Shown one piece after another: positions 1 to 7,065 of a DNA stretch of 9,454 nucleotides (within the stretch, counting starts at the first letter, position 1; each line of letters opens with the position of its first letter). Below the pieces are notes generated by a model. It ran no database searches. It was given only the letters and a program-made list of their open reading frames with translations, and was not told the DNA's origin. The position numbers and the translations under genes are program-made. Origin of the DNA: an uncultured Clostridia bacterium (GTDB lineage Bacteria > Bacillota > Clostridia > Oscillospirales > Acutalibacteraceae); the NCBI GenBank assembly GCA_947628595.1, contig CANRAN010000042.1, forward strand, positions 1 to 9,454, in the 5' to 3' direction.

Positions 1-2616
1 GGACTTAATGAGCTGAGGGAAAAATATCTTTCCTTTTTTGAATCAAAGGGACATCTGAGGCTTCCGAGCTTCCCCCTTATCCCCCGTGATGATAAGAGTC
101 TTCTTCTTATCAATTCGGGTATGGCACCTATGAAAAAGTATTTTACAGGTGAGGTAACACCCCCACGCAAGAGAGTTACTACTTGTCAAAAATGTATCCG
201 TACCCCCGATATTGAAAGAGTGGGAATTACTGCACGTCACGGAACATTCTTTGAAATGCTCGGCAATTTTTCTTTCGGAGATTATTTCAAACACGAAGCT
301 ACAAAATGGGCTTGGGAATTTTGTACGGATATATTGGATCTGCCTGTTGATAAAATATGGGTATCTATATATGAAAATGATGACGAGGCTTTCAGAATAT
401 GGACCGAGGAGGTCGGAGTTTCCCCCGATCATATAGTACGTCTTGGAAAAGAGGATAATTTCTGGGAGCATGGCGAGGGTCCCTGCGGTCCCTGCTCAGA
501 GCTTTATTTTGACAGAGGAGAAAAATACGGCTGCGGAAAACCTACCTGCGGAGTCGGCTGTGACTGCGACAGGTATGTGGAATTCTGGAACAATGTATTT
601 ACACAGTTTGAAAATGACGGAAAAGGAAATTATGCTCCCCTTGATCACCCGAACATTGATACAGGAATGGGTCTTGAACGTCTTGCCTGTATTATGCAAG
701 GAGTAGATAATCTTTTCCTTGTTGATACCGTACAGAATATCATGAAGAAAATTTCGGGATTGGTAGGTGCTAAATATGGCGATGATGAAAAAACAGATAT
801 CTCACTGCGTGTTATAACCGACCATATCAGAAGCGTTACATTTATGATCGGAGATGGGGTTATGCCTTCCAATGAGGGTAGAGGCTACGTTCTGCGTCGA
901 CTTCTCAGAAGAGCTGCACGTCACGGCAGACTTTTAGGTGTGAATGAGCCGTTCCTCTATAAGGTTGTTGATACCGTAATAGCAGAAAATCCCGCATATC
1001 CCGAACTTTCGGAAAAGCGTGAAATTATATTGAAAGTAATAAAGACTGAGGAGGAATCTTTCTGCCGTACACTTGATCAGGGCTTTGCCCTTCTCAATGA
1101 TATAATAGAAAAATCCGAGGTAAACAGAATTTCAGGTGAGGATGCATTTAGGCTTAATGATACGTTCGGCTTCCCCATTGATCTTATAAGGGAAATTGCA
1201 GCAGAAAAGGGAATGATTGTTGATCTTGACGGATACGAAAAGCTCCTCAGGGAACAGAAAGCACGTGCAAAGGCTGCAAGAAAAAATGCAGGTGCCGAAG
1301 CATGGCTCAGTGATGCTGTTGATCTGAGCGGCATTGAAAAAACCGAATTTCTCGGATATTCCGAGCTTAGCTCACAGTCAAAAATTCTCGCAATCATTAA
1401 GGAAGGAGAAAAGGTTGAATTCGGCGGTACAGGCGATGATGTTGTGATTGTCCTTGATAAAACCCCATTCTATGCGGAAAGCGGCGGACAGGTCGGCGAT
1501 ATAGGCACACTTACCACACAAAATACGATTATTAATGTTTTAGATACCGTTAAGGATAATAACGGAATATATATGCACCGCTGTGAAATTTCCGAGGGTA
1601 CTATCGAAGTTGGCAATATTGTAAACGCACAGGTTGATGAGGATATAAGATACAGTATTATGCGTAATCATACGGCGGCACATCTTCTTCAGGCTGCACT
1701 TCGTAAAGTTCTCGGCACTCACGTTGAACAGGCAGGTCAGCTTGTTACAGCCGATAAGCTGCGTTTTGACTTCACTCATTTCTCGGCTGTTACACCCGAG
1801 GAACTCAAAATGGTCGAAAATCTTGTAAATGAGCAGATTTTCAGAGGCATTGATGTAATAACAAAGGAAATGCCTGTTGATGAAGCTAAGAAGCTCGGTG
1901 CAATGGCTCTGTTCGGAGAAAAATACGGCGATATTGTACGGGTGGTTATGGTTGATGAATTTTCCAAGGAGTTCTGCGGAGGTACACATATAGAAAACAC
2001 AGCAAAAATCGGTCTGTTCCATATAATCGGGGAAAATTCCGTTGCGGCAGGTGTCAGAAGAATTGAGGCTGTCACAGGCAGAGGTGTTCTTTCCGCTCTT
2101 GACGAAATCATGGATATTATGGCAAAATCCATGAAGCTGTTCAAGGCCACCGCTATGTCAAACTTTGTTGCAGCAAGTGAAAGGGTAATCGAGGAAATGA
2201 AAGCTAAGGACAGGGAAATATCTGTTCTTACATCCAAGCTTTCCGCACAGGGCGTAGAAAATATGCTTTCATCCGTAAAGGAGAAAAACGGTGTGCGTAT
2301 TGCAGCAGCAAAATTCATGAATGCCAACACGGCAACACTTAAAACCATGACAGACAGACTTCTTGATACCGCGCCCGATTGTATTGCCGTAATGTTCGGA
2401 ATAGACGAAGGAAAAGCGAATATATCCGTTGCAGTCGGCAAGGATGCTCAATCTAAGGGCGGTCATGCCGGTAAGATTGTAAAGGCTGTTGCGGAGCTTG
2501 TTGGCGGCAAGGGCGGCGGAAAGCCGGAGCGTGCTATGGCAGGTGTCGGGGATATTTCAAAAATTGACTCTGCCCTCGGAAAAATTGAGGGAATTGTCGC
2601 TGATTATTTAAAATAA
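1..2616 (+). CDS. alaS: Alanyl-tRNA synthetase (5' end cut by window)
   Basis: Charges tRNA-Ala with alanine using ATP in the cytoplasm and edits mischarged Ser/Gly. The frame is open from base 1 (GLNELREKYLSFFES...), which in this family begins only about four residues after the start Met, so nearly the whole protein is present (871 visible codons; the family is usually about 875). Counting base 1 as residue 1: the class II catalytic core covers roughly residues 1-240, with NSGMAP at 39-43, RHGTFFEMLGNFSFGDYF around 79-96 and motif 3 GMGLER at 222-227. A Cys cluster (C178, C183, C187, C189) lies between motifs 2 and 3, as in many bacterial AlaRS. The tRNA-binding helical region follows. The editing domain carries its zinc ligands in HTAAH (557-561) and CGGTH (659-663). 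A C-terminal DHHA1-type domain ends with a GGKGGGKPE glycine loop. The TAA stop at 2614-2616 is followed directly by a hairpin. No frameshift or missing catalytic motif was seen. An in-frame ATG at 121 is internal, not the start. Confidence 0.98.
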   Translation, partial: GLNELREKYLSFFESKGHLRLPSFPLIPRDDKSLLLINSGMAPMKKYFTGEVTPPRKRVTTCQKCIRTPDIERVGITARHGTFFEMLGNFSFGDYFKHEATKWAWEFCTDILDLPVDKIWVSIYENDDEAFRIWTEEVGVSPDHIVRLGKEDNFWEHGEGPCGPCSELYFDRGEKYGCGKPTCGVGCDCDRYVEFWNNVFTQFENDGKGNYAPLDHPNIDTGMGLERLACIMQGVDNLFLVDTVQNIMKKISGLVGAKYGDDEKTDISLRVITDHIRSVTFMIGDGVMPSNEGRGYVLRRLLRRAARHGRLLGVNEPFLYKVVDTVIAENPAYPELSEKREIILKVIKTEEESFCRTLDQGFALLNDIIEKSEVNRISGEDAFRLNDTFGFPIDLIREIAAEKGMIVDLDGYEKLLREQKARAKAARKNAGAEAWLSDAVDLSGIEKTEFLGYSELSSQSKILAIIKEGEKVEFGGTGDDVVIVLDKTPFYAESGGQVGDIGTLTTQNTIINVLDTVKDNNGIYMHRCEISEGTIEVGNIVNAQVDEDIRYSIMRNHTAAHLLQAALRKVLGTHVEQAGQLVTADKLRFDFTHFSAVTPEELKMVENLVNEQIFRGIDVITKEMPVDEAKKLGAMALFGEKYGDIVRVVMVDEFSKEFCGGTHIENTAKIGLFHIIGENSVAAGVRRIEAVTGRGVLSALDEIMDIMAKSMKLFKATAMSNFVAASERVIEEMKAKDREISVLTSKLSAQGVENMLSSVKEKNGVRIAAAKFMNANTATLKTMTDRLLDTAPDCIAVMFGIDEGKANISVAVGKDAQSKGGHAGKIVKAVAELVGGKGGGKPERAMAGVGDISKIDSALGKIEGIVADYLK

Positions 2617-2627
2617 TAAATTTAAAA

Positions 2628-2664
2628 GGACTTAGTCTTAATTGCAATGATATAGACTAAGTCC
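2628..2664. terminator. Probable bidirectional terminator between alaS and the zinc-ribbon gene
   Basis: GGACTTAGTCT (2628-2638) and AGACTAAGTCC (2654-2664) form a perfect 11-bp inverted repeat around a 15-base loop, 11 bases after the alaS stop. On the plus strand the stem is followed by ATTCTTTATAAT, a weak U-tract. On the minus strand it is followed by TTTTAAATTT, a better one. It can therefore end alaS and also back up the hairpin that ends the converging gene. Confidence 0.8.
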
Positions 2665-2692
2665 ATTCTTTATAATAAATTTTAAGATAGCG

Positions 2693-2728
2693 AAAAAAGC
2701 AGGGCTACCACATCCCGGCAGCCCCGCT
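2693..2728 (-). terminator. Intrinsic terminator of the zinc-ribbon gene
   Basis: Read on the minus strand, AGCGGGGCT (2728-2720) pairs with AGCCCTGCT (2706-2698) through nine pairs including one G-U wobble, with a 13-base loop. It is followed at once by TTTTTT (2698-2693). On the plus strand the wobble becomes an A-C mismatch and no T-run follows directly, so the element is oriented for minus-strand transcripts. It lies about 45 bases past the stop of the Asp/Tyr-tail gene. Confidence 0.85.
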
Positions 2729-2774
2729 GAACTATTTTCGTTACGATACTCTAATCTGTGTTAATGATCCCGAT

Positions 2775-4634
2775 TTACACGTAAAAAGGAGCACACACGG
2801 CGGTGGTGTAATTATAATCATTGTCGTAGTCATAAAGATAATCACCGTTGTAATCATAATCACTATCGTAATCGTAATCGTAGTCATAATCATAGTTATA
2901 ATCATAATCACTATCGTAACCGTAATCAGTATCGTAATCATAAATATCAGTGTTCTGATTATCGAACTCTCCGAATAAATCTTCATATTCCTCTTTGTTT
3001 ATGTCAAACAAATTCTTTTCTGCATTAATTACATTCATATCGGGCACAGAAGAAATCTCAATTTTGATTTTACCCGAGTCAGATGATGTAGTCGCTCCCG
3101 GTATATCAAAGCTCAAGGTCACCTTATCGCTGCCTACCTCGGCATCGCAGCTGTACGAAGTACCACCGGCTGTCAATGTGAGCTTATTATTTGCGTCATC
3201 ATAGTCAAGTCTTGCGATCTCCTGCTTTGTATCTGACTCACTCGTATTCGATGAGGTGCTGAGAACATAAGATATGACCTGACCGTTTACCTCTTTATAC
3301 AATGATGCACCCGCACTGAATATTCCGTTTGAAACATTAAATCCTATATTCATATAAGGATCTCTTGAAAACTCAAGTGAGAATTTCATGCTTGCAGCGG
3401 TCTGACCTGTGACCTTAAACTCAAGTGCAAGTTTAGCTATTTCCTTGCTATCCTTACTCATATGGTTTTTAGCAACGATCACAATATTTTTAGCCTGTTC
3501 CGACTCTGTAAACTCTGAGATAAGCTTATCAAAGGCTTCATTCAAATTTTGTATGGATTCATCGTAGTTATCAAACAGTTCCTTGTTATTGGCAGCATAG
3601 TCCACAAGCTCTGCCTTCACATCATTAAGCACTGCAAGCATAGAGTTATAATCAAGGGTATATGTAACCGTATCAACAGGCACGTCCTTGCCGTTCACCG
3701 TTGTTGTACCCTCTTCTACTGTAACATTACAATCCTGCTCAATCTTTTTCAACATACTGTTGAAAAGCTCTTCGCTCTTATCTTTCTGGGCGTTATCACT
3801 CAGCAGATTACGGTAAATGCTCTCAAACTGATCCATAAACTGATTGAATTGTTCCCTATCTATATTAAGAACATTGTCCTTATCGGGTGAGAAAATTGAA
3901 TTACCTGCCTGCTCCCTGATCTTACCGGAATCTATATAATATTTTCCCTGCTTGTCATCCGTTTGAATATTGAAATCAATTCTGTTTATATCGGTATAAA
4001 GCTCAAATAGAGCTGTCCCTACCGTATCTGCCTTAACACGAACATTCGAGCCGCCCACTTTTAGATAATACTTTTTTTCGGGGGCATTATATGATATCTG
4101 TATATCGGAGGCTTGGTTTTTACCGTCACTTGTCGGTGTTTCTGCCGAAATCTTTACACTTCCCTGCTCCTTGCAGTTATTAAGGATTGCAAAAAGGTCA
4201 TTGGGGTCGGAATTTGCTTTATCAAAATATGTCTGATATGAACTGAAAACATACTTAGTCGGATTATTTACCAGATAATCCCTTTCCAATTTATTTCTTA
4301 TAAATAAGAAGCCAAACACTCCCAGCAGAGCAACCAAAAGAGCAATAACACCTATAATTATACCCTTTTTGACACCGGAAGATTTATTGCTTACCTTAAC
4401 ACCTACCGTATCATACGGCAATGCAGACTGTGCGGACATGAACGAATTATCATTGGCAGTCGATTGCATTTGGGAAACAGGCTCGGCAGGAACACTATTC
4501 ATACCTTGAAAATCCTGCGAATAAAGGTTATTACCCACCCCCTGATTTGCTTCGCCTACATCCAGCTTGCATCCACAGGAAAGACAAAATCCATGACCCT
4601 CACCACATTCTTTTCCACACTGCGGACAAAACAT
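2775..4634 (-). CDS. Zinc-ribbon single-pass membrane protein with Asp/Tyr-repeat tail
   Basis: Function unknown; I do not recognise a named family for the large domain. The 619-residue protein opens with a zinc ribbon (C3-x2-C6 and C17-x2-C20). A polar, Gln/Ser/Asn-rich linker to about residue 88 follows, then Lys-Lys and one transmembrane segment at about 91-112, flanked by Arg/Lys. This predicts a cytoplasmic ribbon and an extracytoplasmic remainder. Residues about 120-560 look like a secreted, strand-rich domain with alternating polar/hydrophobic stretches and helical segments near 275-300 and 360-390. Residues 563-609 are almost pure Asp and Tyr, and the chain ends in TTAVCAPFYV. The order zinc ribbon, TM, outer domain recalls Firmicutes TcaA-like proteins in architecture only. 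I chose the ATG at 4634 rather than an in-frame ATG at 4655 because AGAGGAG sits 8 bases before it and the ribbon normally begins right at the N-terminus. The gene is monocistronic, with its own promoter and terminator. A structural or envelope-sensing role is a guess. Confidence 0.88.
   Translation of the reverse strand: MFCPQCGKECGEGHGFCLSCGCKLDVGEANQGVGNNLYSQDFQGMNSVPAEPVSQMQSTANDNSFMSAQSALPYDTVGVKVSNKSSGVKKGIIIGVIALLVALLGVFGFLFIRNKLERDYLVNNPTKYVFSSYQTYFDKANSDPNDLFAILNNCKEQGSVKISAETPTSDGKNQASDIQISYNAPEKKYYLKVGGSNVRVKADTVGTALFELYTDINRIDFNIQTDDKQGKYYIDSGKIREQAGNSIFSPDKDNVLNIDREQFNQFMDQFESIYRNLLSDNAQKDKSEELFNSMLKKIEQDCNVTVEEGTTTVNGKDVPVDTVTYTLDYNSMLAVLNDVKAELVDYAANNKELFDNYDESIQNLNEAFDKLISEFTESEQAKNIVIVAKNHMSKDSKEIAKLALEFKVTGQTAASMKFSLEFSRDPYMNIGFNVSNGIFSAGASLYKEVNGQVISYVLSTSSNTSESDTKQEIARLDYDDANNKLTLTAGGTSYSCDAEVGSDKVTLSFDIPGATTSSDSGKIKIEISSVPDMNVINAEKNLFDINKEEYEDLFGEFDNQNTDIYDYDTDYGYDSDYDYNYDYDYDYDYDSDYDYNGDYLYDYDNDYNYTTAVCAPFYV
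2808..2948 (-). repeat. Degenerate GAT-TAY hexanucleotide repeat encoding the Asp/Tyr tail
   Basis: This 141-bp in-frame tract encodes 47 residues, of which 18 are Asp and 18 are Tyr, mostly as alternating DY. The basic unit is GAT TAT/TAC. A longer imperfect unit, beginning GATAGTGATTATGATTA and encoding DSDYDYN, occurs twice, 48 bases apart. Because the unit is 6 bp, gains or losses would change tail length without breaking the frame. The mix of TAT and TAC, plus interruptions by S, N, G, T and L, shows that it is not a freshly expanded perfect microsatellite. Confidence 0.9.
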
Positions 4635-4642
4635 AAAAATCA

Positions 4643-4649
4643 CTCCTCT
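4643..4649 (-). promoter_or_regulatory. Ribosome binding site that sets the zinc-ribbon gene start
   Basis: AGAGGAG on the minus strand lies 8 bases before the ATG at 4634. It falls downstream of the alternative in-frame ATG at 4655, so it can only serve the shorter start that begins MFCPQC. Confidence 0.8.
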
Positions 4650-4684
4650 GTTCAAGATACAGACATAAAACTACGTCCATACCA

Positions 4685-4713
4685 ATTATAAACCAAAAAA
4701 TATAAATTGTGCT
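4685..4713 (-). promoter_or_regulatory. Probable sigma-A promoter of the zinc-ribbon gene
   Basis: The minus strand carries a perfect -10 box TATAAT at 4690-4685. A 17-base spacer separates it from a poor -35 match, AGCACA, at 4713-4708. The surroundings are very A/T-rich, which could help as an UP-like element. Expected transcript start is near 4678, giving a leader of roughly 45 bases that contains the ribosome binding site. The -35 box is the weak point of this call. Confidence 0.6.
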
Positions 4714-4733
4714 AATAATTTATAATATTTTTT
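4695..4733. repeat. A/T-only imperfect inverted repeat over the -35 region
   Basis: AAAAAATATAAATT (4695-4708) can pair with AATTTATA plus TTTTTT (4717-4724 and 4728-4733), with a three-base bulge and an 8-base loop. The inner 8 bp (TATAAATT/AATTTATA) are perfect. It overlaps the spacer and -35 region of the zinc-ribbon gene promoter and lies about 90 bases after the stop of the upstream metallo-beta-lactamase-fold gene. It could be a weak terminator for that gene (T6 on the minus strand), an operator, or a chance result of A/T-rich sequence. Confidence 0.35.
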
Positions 4734-4820
4734 ATTTTTGTATAGATTCACAAAAAAACCGTAACATTTTGATAAAAATAAATAAACCTTCCATATATTC
4801 TGCCGCATACCTCTATGAAT

Positions 4821-5798
4821 TTACTCATGTTTCTCAATGAAAACATAAATATCCTTTCCATCCGAAGCGGCTATGATATTTCCGTTAAGATCGGTCCTGT
4901 AAACCTCTGCACCTGAATTATACAATCTTTCAGCAGCATATCTGTCCGGAAGATATTTATTATTCTTTTCAACAGATATGATTGCATATTTCGGAGAAAC
5001 TGAAGCAAGAAATTCCTCTGTTGTTGCAGTTTTACTTCCATGATGTGAAACCTTAAGTATATCAGCTGTCAGATCCGCATTTTGGGCAAGTAGATCCTCC
5101 TCCACTGTCTTACCGGCATCTCCGGTAAAAAGTACAGCTATTTCTTTATAGGAAATTTTAACAATCAGCGAATTGTCATTATCATTATTGTATTGTCTTT
5201 CAGGTGACAGAACATCAACCGTCATATCCCCCAGATGATACCTGCCCATTTCCGGATTTTCAATTGATATATTCTTATCCGCCGCAATCCTATAAAGAAG
5301 TCTTTCATCCTCTGTTCGGTTTGCAATGTCACTCACAGAATATTTACCGATCCACAGCTTCCCTATCCTGCACCGATCCGCAATATGAGAAAAATCCCCG
5401 ATATGGTCACTGTCATTGTGTGAAGCGATGAACAGATCAATATTATCTATACCGAAGTGTTGTAAATATTCAGCCGAGGTGCCGTTTAGGGAATATTCTC
5501 CCGTGTCAATCATTATGTTTGCTTTATCCGTATGTACAAGAATCGCATCCCCGTTCCCCACATCTATAAAATGAACGGAGAACGGATATCCGTCTGACTC
5601 AAAAGCAAATTCACTTATACCAAAGAAATTGTATATGCTCTTGCTCACGGTATCATATGCTCCGGATATATGAAGGAAATATAATGCTATTATTAAAAAC
5701 ACAGATACCAGGGCTATTAAATATAAACTGAGATATCTGTATTTTTTGTAAACCTTGAAACGCTCCCAAGGTGTCAAGTATCTGAATTTTCTACTCAT
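4821..5798 (-). CDS. Membrane-anchored ComEC/Rec2-like metallo-beta-lactamase-fold protein
   Basis: This 325-residue protein has a basic N-terminus, one hydrophobic segment at about 23-43, and a metallo-beta-lactamase domain from about residue 73 to the end. The metal-site signature is H127-N-D129-S-D131-H132, the ComEC-type form with Asp in place of the usual second His. FIDVGNGDAILV (77-88), FTGDAG (224-229) and SHHGSKTAT (251-259) are further hallmarks of the ComEC C-terminal hydrolase family. Full ComEC carries a multi-helix channel and an OB domain; both are absent here, so this is a stand-alone secreted-face hydrolase rather than a DNA-uptake channel. The basic N-terminus and single TM suggest the catalytic domain faces outside. 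Its substrate cannot be told; a phosphodiester or nucleic acid is the family-based guess. The ATG overlaps the last 8 bases of the upstream CNNM gene. No good ribosome binding site precedes it, which points to translational coupling as the last gene of the operon. Confidence 0.9.
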   Translation of the reverse strand: MSRKFRYLTPWERFKVYKKYRYLSLYLIALVSVFLIIALYFLHISGAYDTVSKSIYNFFGISEFAFESDGYPFSVHFIDVGNGDAILVHTDKANIMIDTGEYSLNGTSAEYLQHFGIDNIDLFIASHNDSDHIGDFSHIADRCRIGKLWIGKYSVSDIANRTEDERLLYRIAADKNISIENPEMGRYHLGDMTVDVLSPERQYNNDNDNSLIVKISYKEIAVLFTGDAGKTVEEDLLAQNADLTADILKVSHHGSKTATTEEFLASVSPKYAIISVEKNNKYLPDRYAAERLYNSGAEVYRTDLNGNIIAASDGKDIYVFIEKHE

Positions 5799-7059
5799 GT
5801 GTTACCGGCTTGTAGATCATAAGTATCTTATTAATACGTTGATCCTCGACATCTGTAACCGTGATTTCAAGCTCTTTATATTCAAAGCTTGAATTTTCCT
5901 CCGGTATATCACCAATTTGCTCTATCACCCAACCGCCTACCGATTTACTGTCGGAGTCAATATATCTGCTGTCCTTATCAATAAGCTCAAGCATATCATC
6001 TATATTCATATCACCGCTAATCTCGAACCTGTTCTCGGACAGCTTTCTGAATTTATGCTCAACCTCCTCGTCCTCGTCCCATATATCACCGACAAGCTGT
6101 TCAAGGACATCCTCCATTGTAGCTATTCCGAGCGTTCCTCCGTAGTCATCCGTGACAACTGCTATGTGAACCTTTTTATACTTAAAATCCGCAAGCAATG
6201 CGGAAAGCTTTTTGCTCCTGTAAACAAAGTATGCCGGCTGTATCATCGTCCTTATATCGGGAACAACATTGCCGAGCAATGCCTCAAGATAATCACGGGT
6301 ATGAAGTATTCCGACTATGTTATCAATGTTATCCTTATACACAGGTATTCTTGTATAACGCTCAGCAAGAATAATCTCCTTGATTTTTTCCTCGCCCTCG
6401 TCTATATCTATCGCTGTCATATCTACCCTCGGTGTAAGAACATCGTAGGCAGTTTTCTCGTCAAAATCGAGTGCCGACTGTACAAGCTCACTTTCCTGTT
6501 CCTCAAGGACTCCCTCTTCCTCAATACTTTCAACAATGTATTTCAGTTCGTCCTCTGTAACACTCGGTTCCTTTTCAGAATCTCTGTTTTTTCCTGCAAC
6601 CTTGGCAAAAGCATTTTTAATCTTTAAAAGAATAAAGCTGAATGGTGTAAGGACTGCAATCAGAAATAACAATATTGAAGCTGTTGATATACAGATTTTT
6701 TCATTATTTTCTATGGCGAAATTCTTAGGAAGCACCTCACCGCATATCAGCACAACAATAGTTATCACAACTGTACTTACAATCGTACCCACAGCGTCCC
6801 CAAGAAAAGATACAAACATCAGCGTTGCCAAGGACGAGGACGCTATATTCACAATATTGTTTCCCACAAGTATAGTAGAAAGCGCCTTGTCATAGTTTTC
6901 CGTTATATACAATGCCTTGGCAGCCTTTTTGTTTCCATTTTCAGCCTTATTCTTCAATCGTATTTTGCTTATGGACGAATACGCTGTTTCGGTTGCCGAA
7001 AAGAATGCCGAACACATTATCAAAACCGCTATTACAGCTGTCATCAGCCATATATTCAA
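5791..7059 (-). CDS. CNNM/CorC-type (HlyC, TlyC-like) membrane protein with CBS pair
   Basis: This 422-residue protein has the full layout of the CNNM/CorB/YugS group, some members of which export Mg2+ or other divalent cations. The DUF21/CNNM membrane domain covers residues 1 to about 155, with hydrophobic segments near 4-26, 64-86, 91-107 and 124-146 and the motifs FSATETAYSS (20-29), ILVGNNIVNI (63-72) and CGEVLPK (106-112). An acidic helical linker follows (about 165-200). Two CBS motifs span about 205-265 (TPRVDM, RIPVY) and 270-325 (DDYGGTLGIATMEDVLE); in relatives they bind Mg-ATP or adenosyl ligands. A CorC_HlyC domain runs from about 335 to 420. The start is TTG at 7059, with AGGAG 9 bases before it; the first in-frame ATG, five codons later, lacks such a site. 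It starts 6 bases after the upstream stop and overlaps the next gene by 8 bases. The old 'hemolysin' label is not evidence of toxicity. Confidence 0.93.
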   Translation of the reverse strand: MNIWLMTAVIAVLIMCSAFFSATETAYSSISKIRLKNKAENGNKKAAKALYITENYDKALSTILVGNNIVNIASSSLATLMFVSFLGDAVGTIVSTVVITIVVLICGEVLPKNFAIENNEKICISTASILLFLIAVLTPFSFILLKIKNAFAKVAGKNRDSEKEPSVTEDELKYIVESIEEEGVLEEQESELVQSALDFDEKTAYDVLTPRVDMTAIDIDEGEEKIKEIILAERYTRIPVYKDNIDNIVGILHTRDYLEALLGNVVPDIRTMIQPAYFVYRSKKLSALLADFKYKKVHIAVVTDDYGGTLGIATMEDVLEQLVGDIWDEDEEVEHKFRKLSENRFEISGDMNIDDMLELIDKDSRYIDSDSKSVGGWVIEQIGDIPEENSSFEYKELEITVTDVEDQRINKILMIYKPVTHE

Positions 7060-7065
7060 AAAAAA

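Noticed and set aside
1540..2022. Minus-strand open frame of 160 codons within alaS
   Set aside because: It overlaps the editing domain of alaS antisense and shows no domain.
1776..2441. Long minus-strand open frame (221 codons) opposite alaS
   Set aside because: It lies wholly antisense to a well-conserved gene, has no recognisable domain, and its composition (Ser, Ile, Phe rich) is typical of a mirrored coding strand.
2808..2948. Possible CRISPR-like or tandem non-coding repeat
   Set aside because: The period is 6 bp, in frame with a gene, with no spacer/repeat alternation of CRISPR size.
2741..2986. Minus-strand frame giving an Ile/Thr/Met-rich repeat peptide
   Set aside because: It is the shifted frame of the Asp/Tyr repeat; the frame with the zinc ribbon and TM is clearly the real one.
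4635..4655. Upstream in-frame ATG at 4655 as start of the zinc-ribbon protein
   Set aside because: The ribosome binding site at 4643-4649 lies inside that extension and fits only the ATG at 4634, and zinc ribbons of this type start at the N-terminus.
4721..4726. TATAAT on the plus strand as a promoter pointing away from the zinc-ribbon gene
   Set aside because: No -35 box stands at a proper distance, and it would only transcribe antisense into the metallo-beta-lactamase-fold gene; A/T-rich sequence gives such matches by chance.
5917..6627. Plus-strand open frame of 236 codons opposite the CNNM-type gene
   Set aside because: It is antisense to a gene with full CBS and CorC_HlyC motifs, and the translation is a low-complexity Cys/Leu/Ile/Tyr-rich shadow with no family resemblance.
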